Positions 28,868 to 37,289 are shown, numbered from the stretch's first letter. The stretch is 64,000 bases of DNA from Pseudomonas sp. G34 (GCF_031119625.1 NZ_JAVHZV010000029.1:248001-312000); one strand, 5' to 3'. Numbers and translations: made by a program. The notes: generated from the letters alone by a model not told the origin.

Positions 28868-29431
28868 TTACAGCATGCGTTTCATTACATCGTTGCGCTT
28901 GTCCTGGTCGAAGAAGCGATGCTTCAGCGAGCCGATCAGGTGCACCACGATCAGGCCGAGCAGGGTGTAGGCCAGCACCTTGTGCAGCCACTGGAAGACC
29001 ACGAACCAGTCGTCGTTCTTGGCCAGCAGCTCCGGCAGGTCGACGCCGAAGAAGTACACGCCGTCGCTCATGGTGTAGGTGCTCGACATCGAGTAGCCCA
29101 TCAGCGGCACCAGCACCAGCAGCACGTACATGGAGCGCTGCACCAGCCGCGCGAGCACACGCTCGTGGCTGGCCAGGCTCAACGGCGGCTTGGGCAGCAC
29201 CGGGGTCCTCAGGCGAGTGGCGATCTGGATCAGCACCACCAGAAAGGCCAGCACGCCAAAGGACTTGTGCCAGGGGTAATAGAGCACGAACTTGCTTTCC
29301 TCTTCGTCGCTCATCCCGGTCATGTGCCAGCCAGCCCACAGCAGGCCGATGATCAGCACCGCACGTACCCAGTGCAGCACGATCAAGGATCTTGGGTAGT
29401 GCTCGACTGGTTCTTTTCTCAGCGTATTCAT
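28868..29431 (-). CDS. Cytochrome b561-family membrane protein
   Basis: 187 residues with four membrane helices and the heme-ligand histidines expected of bacterial cytochrome b561: LIVLHWVRAVL (helix 1), YYPWHKSFGVLAF (helix 2) and WLHKVLAYTLLGLIVVHLIGSLKH (helix 4). It would pass electrons between quinol and a periplasmic partner. It lies 77 nt downstream of the aldehyde dehydrogenase on the same strand, so it may belong to that operon, which ends at the terminator beyond it. Confidence 0.88.
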   Translation of the reverse strand: MNTLRKEPVEHYPRSLIVLHWVRAVLIIGLLWAGWHMTGMSDEEESKFVLYYPWHKSFGVLAFLVVLIQIATRLRTPVLPKPPLSLASHERVLARLVQRSMYVLLVLVPLMGYSMSSTYTMSDGVYFFGVDLPELLAKNDDWFVVFQWLHKVLAYTLLGLIVVHLIGSLKHRFFDQDKRNDVMKRML

Positions 29432-29508
29432 CGCAGTCTCTTCTTATTGGTCATCAGGGTCCGGAAGTCACGGGCGGCCGGCAGGATTACCGGCCCCGCG
29501 GAACACAC

Positions 29509-30963
29509 TCAGTTGGGCAGCAGCACGGTGACCACCTTCTCCTCGGTGTAGGCGAGCGCGCCGCCAAAGCCGCCTTCACGGCCGATACCGCTGGTCTTCA
29601 CGCCGCCCCAGGGCAGGTTGGCATCCAGCGGGCTCCAGCAGTTGACGCCCACCGCGCCGGTTTTCAGGGCAGCGGCCACGCGGTGCGCGCGGGCCAGGTT
29701 GCTGGTCCACACGGTGGCCGCCAGGCCATAGCTGGAATCGTTGGCCAGGGCGATGGCTTCTTCTTCAGTGTCGAAGGTGATCAGCGTGCCGACCGGGCCG
29801 AAGATCTCGTCACGGGCGATGGCCATGTCGTTGCGGGCATTGGCGAAAATCGTCGGGCGCACGAAGAAGCCCTTGTCGGGGTTCGACACGCCGCCGGCCA
29901 GCAGCGTCGCGCCCTGGTCGATGCCCAGCTGGATGTAACGGTTGACGCGGTCGAACTGCGCCTTCTTGGCCACCGGGCCCATCTGGGTGTCGGGCTGGCG
30001 CGGGTCGCCAACCTTCACCGCACTGGCCGCCTGGGCCAGTGCGGCGGCGAAACGTTCGGCGACGCCGCGTTGCACCAGGATGCGCGAGCCGGCCGCGCAG
30101 ACCTGGCCCTGGTTGGCGAACAGGCCGAGGGAGCAGCCGAACAGGGCATCCTCGAAGGAGGCGTCGTCGAAGACGATCTGCGGGCTCTTGCCGCCCAGCT
30201 CCAGGGCCACGCGCTTGAACAGCACGCCGGCGGTGCGCTGGATCTCGCGGCCCGCTTCGGGGCTGCCGGTGAAGCTGATCTTGGCGACGTCCGGGTGTTC
30301 GCACAGGGCGCGGCCCACTTCGGCGCCGTAGCCGGTAACGATGTTGATCACGCCATCGGGAAAGCCCGCCTCCTTGGCCAGGGCAGCCAGGTGCAGGGCC
30401 GACTGCGGGGTTTCTTCGGAAGGCTTGACCACCACGCTGCAGCCGGCGGCCAGCAGGGCGGCGAGCTTCCATACGGTGATCATCAGGGGCGAGTTCCACG
30501 GCACGATGGCGCCGACTACGCCGATCGGCTCCCGCACGGTGTACGACAGGGTCTTGGTGCCGAAGTAGCCGCCGCTGGGAATGGTGCGGCCTTCGAGCTG
30601 GTTGGCCCAGCCGGCAGCGGCACGCAGGTTGGCGATGGCGTTGGGCAGGTCCATGCGCCGTGGCTCCATCGGCGAGCGGCCGATGGCATTGGCGTCGAAG
30701 TCGGCCAGCAATTCGCTGTCGCGTTCCACCAGGTCGGCCAGCTTGTTCAGCAGGCGAGCGCGCTGGGAACCATCGAGCTGGCTCCAGGCACCGCCTTCGA
30801 GCTGGCTGCGCGCCGCTTCCACGGCGCGGTTGACGTCCTCGGTGGTGCCGCGGGCGGAGCTGCCGTAAACCTGTTCGGTTACCGGATCGATCAGGTCGAT
30901 ACGACGACCGTCGGAGGCTTCGGCGGCAGTGCCGGCGATGAAGTGTTGCAGGTGCTGAGTCAT
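29509..30963 (-). CDS. NAD(P)-dependent aldehyde dehydrogenase
   Basis: 484-residue ALDH-superfamily enzyme: NSPLMITVWKLAALLAAG near the cofactor site, FTGSPEAGREI, catalytic glutamate in ALELGGKSPQ, catalytic cysteine in NQGQVCAAGSR, and late EIFGPV. ATG 30963 is chosen; a TTG at 30996 would overlap the upstream gene's end. It follows the aminotransferase by 29 nt, suggesting a two-step route from an amine to an aldehyde and then an acid. The exact substrate cannot be read from the sequence. Confidence 0.93.
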   Translation of the reverse strand: MTQHLQHFIAGTAAEASDGRRIDLIDPVTEQVYGSSARGTTEDVNRAVEAARSQLEGGAWSQLDGSQRARLLNKLADLVERDSELLADFDANAIGRSPMEPRRMDLPNAIANLRAAAGWANQLEGRTIPSGGYFGTKTLSYTVREPIGVVGAIVPWNSPLMITVWKLAALLAAGCSVVVKPSEETPQSALHLAALAKEAGFPDGVINIVTGYGAEVGRALCEHPDVAKISFTGSPEAGREIQRTAGVLFKRVALELGGKSPQIVFDDASFEDALFGCSLGLFANQGQVCAAGSRILVQRGVAERFAAALAQAASAVKVGDPRQPDTQMGPVAKKAQFDRVNRYIQLGIDQGATLLAGGVSNPDKGFFVRPTIFANARNDMAIARDEIFGPVGTLITFDTEEEAIALANDSSYGLAATVWTSNLARAHRVAAALKTGAVGVNCWSPLDANLPWGGVKTSGIGREGGFGGALAYTEEKVVTVLLPN

Positions 30964-30992
30964 GTGCGTATCCACGGAAGTTGGAGAGTCGA

Positions 30993-32369
30993 TCAAGCCT
31001 TCAGCGACGCCAGGGCGTCGCCAAAGATGTCCAGTGCCTTGAAGAACAGCGCGCGGGAGATGGTCAGCGACGGCATCACGCGCATCACGTTGCTGTAGCG
31101 GCCGCAGGGGATCATCAGCACGCCGTGGCTCATCAGGTAGCCCATCAGCTGGCCGATCTTGTCGCGCGAGAGCGGCTCCTTGGTGGCTGGATCCTCGACC
31201 AGTTCGATACCGATCATCAGGCCACGGCCGCGTACCTCGCCCACCAGCGGGCTGTTGAAGCCGCGGATGCGTTCCTGGGCTTCCAGGCCCAGTGCATGGG
31301 CGCGGTTGAGCAGGTCGAGCTGCGGGTCCTGGATGATGGCGATGTTGGTCAGTGCCACGGCGGCGGACAGCGAGTTGGCGGCAAAGGTGTTGGGCATCGA
31401 GCCGTCAGGAATCTGCGCGGCCAGGTCCGAACGCATGATCAGCCCGGCCATCGGCAGGTCGCTGCCGATGCCCTTGCCGAAGGTGAGCATGTCCGGCTTG
31501 ACGTCCGAGTGCTCGACGGCCCACATCTTGCCGGTACGCCCGGCACCGGCCTGCACTTCGTCGACGATCAAGAGCGCGCCGCTGCGGTCGCAGGCCGCGC
31601 GCAGCAGCTGCAGGAATTCGGGCGACGGCGGCACGTAGCCGCCTTCACCCTGCACGGGCTCGACGATTACCGCGGCCACGTCATCGGCGCCGGTGTAGGG
31701 CGTGTTGAGCAGGTAGTCGACGTACTCGCCGGCGATCTGCTCGGCGCTCTTGTGGGTGGTGTCGAACGGGAAACGATAGGCGTAGGGGTAGGGCGCGTGG
31801 ATCACGCCGCCCATCTGCGCGCCAAAGCCCTTGCGGTAGGCGGTGCCGGTGGTCAGCGCACCCGAGGCGTGCCAGACGCCGTGGTAGCCACCGTGGAAGG
31901 CGATGATCTGGTGGCGGCCGGTGATGCGCTTGGCGAACTTGATCGCGGCTTCGAGGGCGTCGCTGCCGCTTTGCGTGAAAAACGTGATGCAGTCGCCGCG
32001 CAACCCGGGCGGCGCGATCTCGGAGAGCTTGGCGGCCAGCTCGGTGCGCCGGGTGCTGTTGATCTCCAGCGCGTGCATCAGCACTTCGGACTGCTCGCGA
32101 ATGGCCGCCACCACCTGCGGGTGGCAGCGGCCGACGCTGCTTACGCCGACGCCAGCGGAGAGGTCGATGTAGGTGTTGCCGTCCGGATCCTTGAAGGTCG
32201 CGCCGAACGCACGGTCCATGGCGATGGGCATACGGCCGCCACCCCGGGCCATCGACTCGGTGCGCGCCGACAGGGCCAGGGCTTCGCTGGTTTTCGGGCC
32301 GGGCAGGCTGCTGGAAAGGATTTGCGGGGCATCGGCAAAATGCAGGGCTTCGAACTTGGCTTCGCTCAT
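30993..32369 (-). CDS. Class III (omega) PLP-dependent aminotransferase
   Basis: 458 residues of the 4-aminobutyrate/diaminobutyrate aminotransferase class. Landmarks: DLSAGVGVSSVGRCHPQV, FTQSGSDALEAAIKFAKR (cofactor phosphate loop), FHGGYHGVWH, VEPVQGEGGYVPP, LLIVDEVQAGAGRTGK and the Schiff-base lysine in LTFGKGIGSDLPM. Such enzymes remove an omega-amino group to give an aldehyde, matching the adjoining aldehyde dehydrogenase. Site C of the shared motif lies 61 bp upstream, and an AraC regulator is divergent. Confidence 0.92.
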   Translation of the reverse strand: MSEAKFEALHFADAPQILSSSLPGPKTSEALALSARTESMARGGGRMPIAMDRAFGATFKDPDGNTYIDLSAGVGVSSVGRCHPQVVAAIREQSEVLMHALEINSTRRTELAAKLSEIAPPGLRGDCITFFTQSGSDALEAAIKFAKRITGRHQIIAFHGGYHGVWHASGALTTGTAYRKGFGAQMGGVIHAPYPYAYRFPFDTTHKSAEQIAGEYVDYLLNTPYTGADDVAAVIVEPVQGEGGYVPPSPEFLQLLRAACDRSGALLIVDEVQAGAGRTGKMWAVEHSDVKPDMLTFGKGIGSDLPMAGLIMRSDLAAQIPDGSMPNTFAANSLSAAVALTNIAIIQDPQLDLLNRAHALGLEAQERIRGFNSPLVGEVRGRGLMIGIELVEDPATKEPLSRDKIGQLMGYLMSHGVLMIPCGRYSNVMRVMPSLTISRALFFKALDIFGDALASLKA

Positions 32370-32430
32370 GACGGTCTCTACGGGATATCGGTTCAGGTAC
32401 GCCGATCATCTCCGCTGCGCGCCTGCAGCC

Positions 32431-32452
32431 GGTATCCCAAATTGGCACTTGG
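32431..32452 (-). promoter_or_regulatory. Regulon motif, site C (aminotransferase/AraC intergenic region)
   Basis: On the + strand GGTATCCCAAATTGGCACTT; read toward the aminotransferase it is AAGTGCCAATTTGGGATACC, its near edge 61 bp from the start codon at 32369. It carries the same TTTGGGATA core, orientation and spacing as sites A and B. Located between the target operon and the AraC gene, where an autoregulated activator site would be expected. Confidence 0.5.
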
Positions 32453-32559
32453 ATAGCCCATGGCAGGTGCATTGCCCGTTCACGGGCGAGGCGCTATGTG
32501 CGACCATCCGGCGCGTACGCAGCCGGAAAACAATAAGGCTGGCGAGGGCGCTGCAGGCC

Positions 32560-33522
32560 ATGAAAACCCACAACATCAGCCATTTCCGCGACATCCACGT
32601 GCATGCCGCCACCGTTCAGCAGTGGAGCCAGGACTACAGCCAGCTGAGCGCCGGCTGCAGCGAAAGCTCGCTCATGCAGCTCACCACAGAGCATTGCCAC
32701 ATGTTTCTGGAGCAGATCAATCAGCGTGTGGTGCAGAACGGCGTGGCGCCCCGTGAGCGCATGTGTTTCGCCGTGCCGATCAACGTGCCGGGCTCGATAC
32801 GCATGCAGGGCCGCGACGTGGACGACAGCAGCCTGTTCTTTCTCAACGGCGGCGAGGAGTTCATGTTCCACATGCCGACCGGCATGCAGCTGCTGTCCGT
32901 CACCTTCGAGCGCGAACTGTTCGAGCAGGCCCTGGCGCACACGGCCGAGGCGAAGGACATCGCTGCGCTGCTGCGCCAGCCGGTGATCCGCGTGCCGCCC
33001 AAGCGTTTCGCCGCTGCCCGCCGCCGCCTGCTGGCGATGTTTGCCCAGGCCTTGACCAGCGAGGCCCCCGACGGTGCCTGGGAGCGCCCCCTGGAGCAGG
33101 CGATGCTCGATGAGCTGCTGCAACTGATGAGCGACCCGGCATGCGACAAGCAGCAACGCTCGCAGAGCTCGACACGCAGCTTTATCGTCGAGAAATGCCA
33201 CCGCCTGGTGGCCGCGCAGATGACCCGTGCGCCCAGCGTGATCGACCTGTGCGAGCGCCTGCAGGTCAGCCGGCGCACCTTGCAGAACAGCTTCCATGCG
33301 GTCGCCGACACCACGCCGCTCAACTACCTGCGCGCGGTGCGCCTCAACGGCGTGCGGCGAACCCTGATGAGTACCCAGGCCGCGCAGCTGCCGATCGGCG
33401 ACGCGGCCGCGCAATGGGGCTTCTATCACCTCAGCCATTTCGCCGCCGAATACTTCGAGCTGTTCGCCGAGCTGCCGTCGCAGACCACGCGCGCCGCGAT
33501 TGCTGGCCATGCCCCGGCCTGA
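32560..33522 (+). CDS. AraC-family transcriptional regulator
   Basis: 320 residues. The C-terminal third carries the AraC double helix-turn-helix: VIDLCERLQVSRRTLQNSFHAVADTTPLNYLRAVRLNGVRR (HTH 1 and linker) and IGDAAAQWGFYHLSHFAAEYFELFAELPS (HTH 2). The N-terminal sensing domain resembles EutR/FeaR-type regulators of amine catabolism only loosely. ATG 32560 is chosen as the first start that begins a compact protein; longer upstream frames run into the aminotransferase. It diverges from the aminotransferase-dehydrogenase operon and is the best candidate to bind the three shared motifs. Confidence 0.88.
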   Translation: MKTHNISHFRDIHVHAATVQQWSQDYSQLSAGCSESSLMQLTTEHCHMFLEQINQRVVQNGVAPRERMCFAVPINVPGSIRMQGRDVDDSSLFFLNGGEEFMFHMPTGMQLLSVTFERELFEQALAHTAEAKDIAALLRQPVIRVPPKRFAAARRRLLAMFAQALTSEAPDGAWERPLEQAMLDELLQLMSDPACDKQQRSQSSTRSFIVEKCHRLVAAQMTRAPSVIDLCERLQVSRRTLQNSFHAVADTTPLNYLRAVRLNGVRRTLMSTQAAQLPIGDAAAQWGFYHLSHFAAEYFELFAELPSQTTRAAIAGHAPA

Positions 33523-33606
33523 GCGGGTGCCGCCCATCATTCTCCCGCATCGATAGCCCCTCGAGCCGGTCATAACCCGGGGACATGACCGTACCGGGAG
33601 CCGCCG

Positions 33607-34407
33607 ATGAAGCGCCTGCGCATCGCCACCTTCAATATCAATGGCATCAACGCCCGACTGCCCAACCTGCTGAGCTGGCTGCAGCGCGAACAGCCGGATG
33701 TGGTGTGCCTGCAGGAGCTCAAGACGCCGGACAAGTCGTTCCCGGCCAGTGACATCGAGGCGGCCGGCTATGGTGTGGTGTATCAGGGGCAGACGGCGTG
33801 GAACGGCGTGGCGATTCTTGGCCGCGATACCCAGCCGCTGGAGATTCGCCGCGGCCTGCCCGGTGCCGAATGGGACAGCCAGGCGCGCTATATAGAAGCG
33901 GCGGTACAGGGCGTGGTGGTGGCCTGCCTGTACCTGCCCAATGGCAACCCGCAGCCCGGCCCGAAATTCGATTACAAGCTCAGGTGGTTCGAGCAACTGA
34001 TCGAGCATGCGCAGACGCTGCAGGCCAGCGAACACCCGGTGGTGCTGGCCGGCGACTTCAACGTGGTGCCGAGCGACTTCGATATCTACAACACCCGCTC
34101 CTGGCTCAAGGATGCCTTGCTGCAACCCGAGAGCCGCGCATGCTTCCAGCGTCTGCTCGATCAGGGCTGGGTGGATGCGCTGCGCACGCTGCACCCGGAC
34201 AAACAGCTGTTCACCTTCTGGGATTACTTCCGCCGCCACTGGCAGAGCAACTCCGGGCTGCGCATCGACCACCTGCTGCTCAACCCGGCGCTGGCGCCTT
34301 ATCTGCAGGCGGCCGGTGTGGACACCTGGGTGCGCGGCGAGGAACACCCCAGCGATCATGCCCCGGCCTGGATCCAGCTGAGCAGCCGCAAGCTCAAGCG
34401 CAAATAG
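33607..34407 (+). CDS. xthA: Exodeoxyribonuclease III (AP endonuclease)
   Basis: 266 residues of the exonuclease III/APE1 family, repairing abasic sites and 3' blocked ends. Motifs: start RIATFNINGINARL, metal-binding glutamate in CLQELKTPD, LPNGNPQPGPKFDYKL, LAGDFNVVPSD, and catalytic SDHAP near the C-terminus. Preceded by a GGGAGCCGCC stretch. Its neighbours are unrelated. Confidence 0.93.
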   Translation: MKRLRIATFNINGINARLPNLLSWLQREQPDVVCLQELKTPDKSFPASDIEAAGYGVVYQGQTAWNGVAILGRDTQPLEIRRGLPGAEWDSQARYIEAAVQGVVVACLYLPNGNPQPGPKFDYKLRWFEQLIEHAQTLQASEHPVVLAGDFNVVPSDFDIYNTRSWLKDALLQPESRACFQRLLDQGWVDALRTLHPDKQLFTFWDYFRRHWQSNSGLRIDHLLLNPALAPYLQAAGVDTWVRGEEHPSDHAPAWIQLSSRKLKRK

Positions 34408-34625
34408 CCGCTGCCATTTGCGCGGCGATGCAGCGCATTCACCCGGCATGCTGTCTCAAACCCCTAACACCTCAGCGGCGGCCATGCGCCGCTTGCTGCC
34501 ACGCGGGTTGCGGGGCGATTTGCGCGGCGCAGCGGTAGGTCGGGTGTCTCGGCCGCTTTACAAAACGCCGCTGCCATACCCGCAAAAAAATTCTATCTAC
34601 CTGTTTTAACTGGAAAAAAGTTTGA

Positions 34626-34640
34626 TGGCACAGTGCATGC
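34626..34640 (+). promoter_or_regulatory. Sigma-54 (-24/-12) promoter of the fap operon
   Basis: TGGCACAGTGCATGC has the invariant GG (34627-34628) and GC (34639-34640) separated by exactly 10 bp, with TGGCAC matching the -24 consensus. Transcription would start near 34652, about 36 nt before fapA. An AT-rich stretch (34575-34620) lies just upstream, and a sigma-54 activator gene ends at the other side of the operon. The rest of the 280-bp gap holds a 12-bp direct repeat and no gene. Confidence 0.75.
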
Positions 34641-34687
34641 TCTAGGTTCGATAACGCTCAAGCGGCTCGAACCAAGGGATGTCGGCC

Positions 34688-35107
34688 ATGAAACGCTTCG
34701 TTTTCTTCAATTGCTGTGCATGGGCCATGGTGTGCAGCCTGCAGGCTGGCGTACTGCAGGCCGCCGAAGGCGATGTGATCATCAGCCGCGAAGTGCAGCC
34801 ACGCGTCGCCACCCGGGCGGCGCTGGTGCCGGACCCCAATCCGCGCTCGGTGAACCCCGGTCGCTCGGTGGTGGATGCGACTGCCGAGCTGGGCGATAGC
34901 GACTTCGCCAACGTTTCCAGTGGGTTGGCATTGCCTCAGCAATTGCTCGGCGGCCCGCTGGGCAACCAGCTGCAAGCACCGCTGCAGCAATCGCTACCGG
35001 GGCTCGGGGCGGCCCACGGCGCAGGCGGCGGCAACGGTGTTGCCGCACAGGTCAACCGCAGCGTGCAGCAGGGCCTGCGCCCGCTGCAGATGCTGGGGGA
35101 GCGCTGA
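34688..35107 (+). CDS. fapA: FapA, functional-amyloid operon protein
   Basis: 139 residues with signal peptide (ending VLQAAEG). The mature part is low in charge and rich in Gly, Gln and Asn near its end (QQLLGGPLGNQLQAPLQQSLPG). FapA in Pseudomonas is a small exported protein thought to influence amyloid assembly and FapB/FapC ratio. Identified mainly by its place as first gene of a six-gene operon in fapABCDEF order, since the sequence itself is not strongly conserved. ATG 34688 has AAGGGA at good spacing; ATG 34679 would sit on it. Confidence 0.75.
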   Translation: MKRFVFFNCCAWAMVCSLQAGVLQAAEGDVIISREVQPRVATRAALVPDPNPRSVNPGRSVVDATAELGDSDFANVSSGLALPQQLLGGPLGNQLQAPLQQSLPGLGAAHGAGGGNGVAAQVNRSVQQGLRPLQMLGER

Positions 35108-35108
35108 C

Positions 35109-35669
35109 ATGCACGCCCGCACGCTGTTCATCACCCTGGCCCTCAGCAGCCTGGCTCAGGCCGACGACATCGCGCGTATCGCGGCCAGCGCATCGGGCTA
35201 TCAGGGCAACCTCAGCGTCAACCAGGCGGCCGGCGACCTGCAGCAGCAGGCCAATGTGCGGGTCATCAGCGTGGGCGGGGCAGGGGTCTCGGCCGCCACC
35301 GTCCGTCAGAGCGTTGACCTCCTACCCGCAGGCAGTGCCGCCCGTAACACCCAGGCCAGTATCGACGGCAACGCCTTCAGCGGCGGCAACGGCGTGGTTG
35401 GCGTCACCCAGGCAGCGGGCGTCGGCAACCAGCAGGCCAACGTGCTCAGCGTGACGCTGCTGGCGGCGCCGCAGAGCCTGGACGACAACGTGCTGGCGCA
35501 GAGCGTGACCCGCCGCGACGAATCATTTTCAGCGACACCCGTGGGCGAGCGCCGCGCGGCAATCAGCAACGAGGCCTTTTCAGGCAGCCGTGGCGTGGTG
35601 CAACTGAACCAGAGTTCCGGGATTGGCAACCGAACGGCCAATCACCTGGGCATCAGGGTTGTGGATTGA
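35109..35669 (+). CDS. fapB: FapB, minor amyloid subunit/nucleator
   Basis: 186-residue exported protein (signal MHARTLFITLALSSLAQA) with three imperfect Fap-type repeats: GNLSVNQAAGDLQQQANV, GVVGVTQAAGVGNQQANV and GVVQLNQSSGIGNRTANH. These are the G-x4-NQAAG-x-NQQAN units that form the amyloid core. FapB is regarded as the nucleator of FapC fibres. Unlike FapC here it has no cysteine, so the CxxC often found at the C-terminus of the subunits is absent. Lies one base after the fapA stop. Confidence 0.85.
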   Translation: MHARTLFITLALSSLAQADDIARIAASASGYQGNLSVNQAAGDLQQQANVRVISVGGAGVSAATVRQSVDLLPAGSAARNTQASIDGNAFSGGNGVVGVTQAAGVGNQQANVLSVTLLAAPQSLDDNVLAQSVTRRDESFSATPVGERRAAISNEAFSGSRGVVQLNQSSGIGNRTANHLGIRVVD

Positions 35670-35715
35670 CCCTATTCGAGCAAGGCCAACACTTAATCGT
35701 ATGGAGAAACACGAC

Positions 35716-36519
35716 ATGAAATCTTCAGTACTGCTTAGCCCTCTGGCATTTGCACTGGCTGCCGTTCTGGCCACCTCCGTCCACGCTACCCAGCCAGGCA
35801 ACAGCGCGTCCAGCGGTGCCAGCGGCGCCACGGCAAAGATCTCCGATACCCAGCTCAACTTCAACAACCGGGTCACCAACCACGAGACCAAGAACAACGC
35901 CAGCATCGACGGTTCGCTGCGCAATGCGTCGGGTAACGTGGGCGTCAACGTTGCGGCCGGCGACAACAACCAGCAGGCCAACGCAGCAGCCATCGCCACT
36001 GCCGACACCGCCTTCGTGTTCGGCGTCGCAGTTGCCGGCTCCGGCGCCAATGCCAGCACTGGCGTCGAGCAGAAGGCCTACTCCAACAACCTGAGCAACT
36101 ACGGCAACCCCAACAACGCCTCGGTCAACAACAGCGCCAACGGCGCGACTGGCAACGTTGGCGTCAACGTGGCGGCGGGCAACTACAACCAGCAGAAGAA
36201 CGACACCACCATCGCCTCGTCGGAAACCGCTTACCTGGCCAATGCCTCGGCCACCGTGCTGCAGTCGTCCAACGGTAACGTGACCGATAACAACCAGGGC
36301 ACCGCGTTCGAAGACGAATCGGCACTCGCCCTGCAAACCAGCAGCTCCGGCGGCTCCTGGTGGCCACAGCCGGACAAGACTCCAAGCGTCAACAACGCCA
36401 GCCTGAGCAATTCCCTGGGCGGCGTGTCGGGTAACGTCGGGGTCAACATCGCTGCTGGCGGTGGCAACCAGCAGAGCAACAGCCTGACCATCGCAGCCGG
36501 CTGTAATGCCTGCCGTTAA
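35716..36519 (+). CDS. fapC: FapC, major functional-amyloid subunit
   Basis: 267 residues with signal peptide (ending TSVHA). Three near-identical repeats: SGNVGVNVAAGDNNQQANAA, TGNVGVNVAAGNYNQQKNDT and SGNVGVNIAAGGGNQQSNS, joined by Ser/Thr/Asn-rich linkers; the second linker contains the short SSSGGSWWPQPDKTP. The protein ends CNACR, giving the conserved C-terminal CxxC. This is the textbook FapC layout with short linkers. ATG 35716 has GGAG nine bases upstream. A terminator-like hairpin follows the gene. Confidence 0.95.
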   Translation: MKSSVLLSPLAFALAAVLATSVHATQPGNSASSGASGATAKISDTQLNFNNRVTNHETKNNASIDGSLRNASGNVGVNVAAGDNNQQANAAAIATADTAFVFGVAVAGSGANASTGVEQKAYSNNLSNYGNPNNASVNNSANGATGNVGVNVAAGNYNQQKNDTTIASSETAYLANASATVLQSSNGNVTDNNQGTAFEDESALALQTSSSGGSWWPQPDKTPSVNNASLSNSLGGVSGNVGVNIAAGGGNQQSNSLTIAAGCNACR

Positions 36520-36535
36520 GCGCTGAGGAAGTCGA

Positions 36536-36562
36536 CGATGCCGGCCCCCCGGCATCGTTTTT
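36536..36562 (+). terminator. Intrinsic hairpin between fapC and fapD (attenuator)
   Basis: CGATGCCGG (36536-36544) pairs perfectly with CCGGCATCG (36549-36557) over a CCCC loop, followed by TTTTT. It has the form of a strong Rho-independent terminator but lies inside the operon, so it probably reduces expression of fapDEF relative to fapABC. Confidence 0.8.
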
Positions 36563-36576
36563 ATCGGGAAACCTCC

Positions 36577-37272
36577 ATGGCCAAATCGCTTGCCGGGCAG
36601 CTGCTGGGATGGAGCTGCATGATGCTGTGCCTGGCCGCTACCGCTGCCGAGATGCGCATGGCGGTGTTGCCCAACGGGGCACTCGCCACCGTGCAGGTCG
36701 AGAGCATGCGCGAGCGGCGCTTCGCCAACCTGGTCGAACAGAAAACCGACTTCAGCTGCGGTGCTGCCGCCATGGCGACCATTCTCAACCAGGCCTATGG
36801 CATGCAACTGCAGGAAGACGACGTGATCCGCGGCATGCTCGCCAGCGCCGATGCCGAGCAGGTGCGCAGCCAAGGCTTTTCCATGCTCGACATGAAGAAT
36901 TACGCCAGCACCCTGGGCCTGCGTGCGCGCGGCTACCGGGTGGATGCCGAACAACTGCAGAACCTGAAAATTCCTAGCATCGTGCTGCTCAACGTACGCG
37001 GCTACAAACATTTCGTGGTGCTGCAGCGCATATACCGCGGCTACGCCTACGTGGGCGACCCGGTGCTGGGCCACAAGAAAATGCCCGTCAGCGAATTCGC
37101 CGGGGGCTGGAATGGCATCGTCTTCGCCCTGATCGGCCCAGGCTACAACCGCGCCAATGCGCTGCTGACCCCACCGGAACCGCTGACCGCGAAGACGCGC
37201 ATCGATGGCTTCAGCCCGGTGAAGGACGCCGAGCTGATGGAGTTCGGTTTCATCCAGAGTGATTTTTTCTAA
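36577..37272 (+). CDS. fapD: FapD, C39-like cysteine peptidase of the Fap system
   Basis: 231 residues with an exported-type N-terminus and a C39 peptidase fold. The catalytic set is visible: Cys61 in KTDFSCGAAAMATIL, His145 in GYKHFVVLQ and Asp161 in VGDPVLGHK. FapD is required for fibre export or maturation. ATG 36577 is used because the earlier ATG at 36538 lies inside the attenuator stem. Confidence 0.9.
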   Translation: MAKSLAGQLLGWSCMMLCLAATAAEMRMAVLPNGALATVQVESMRERRFANLVEQKTDFSCGAAAMATILNQAYGMQLQEDDVIRGMLASADAEQVRSQGFSMLDMKNYASTLGLRARGYRVDAEQLQNLKIPSIVLLNVRGYKHFVVLQRIYRGYAYVGDPVLGHKKMPVSEFAGGWNGIVFALIGPGYNRANALLTPPEPLTAKTRIDGFSPVKDAELMEFGFIQSDFF

Positions 37273-37289
37273 CTGCCAGGGGAAGGGTC

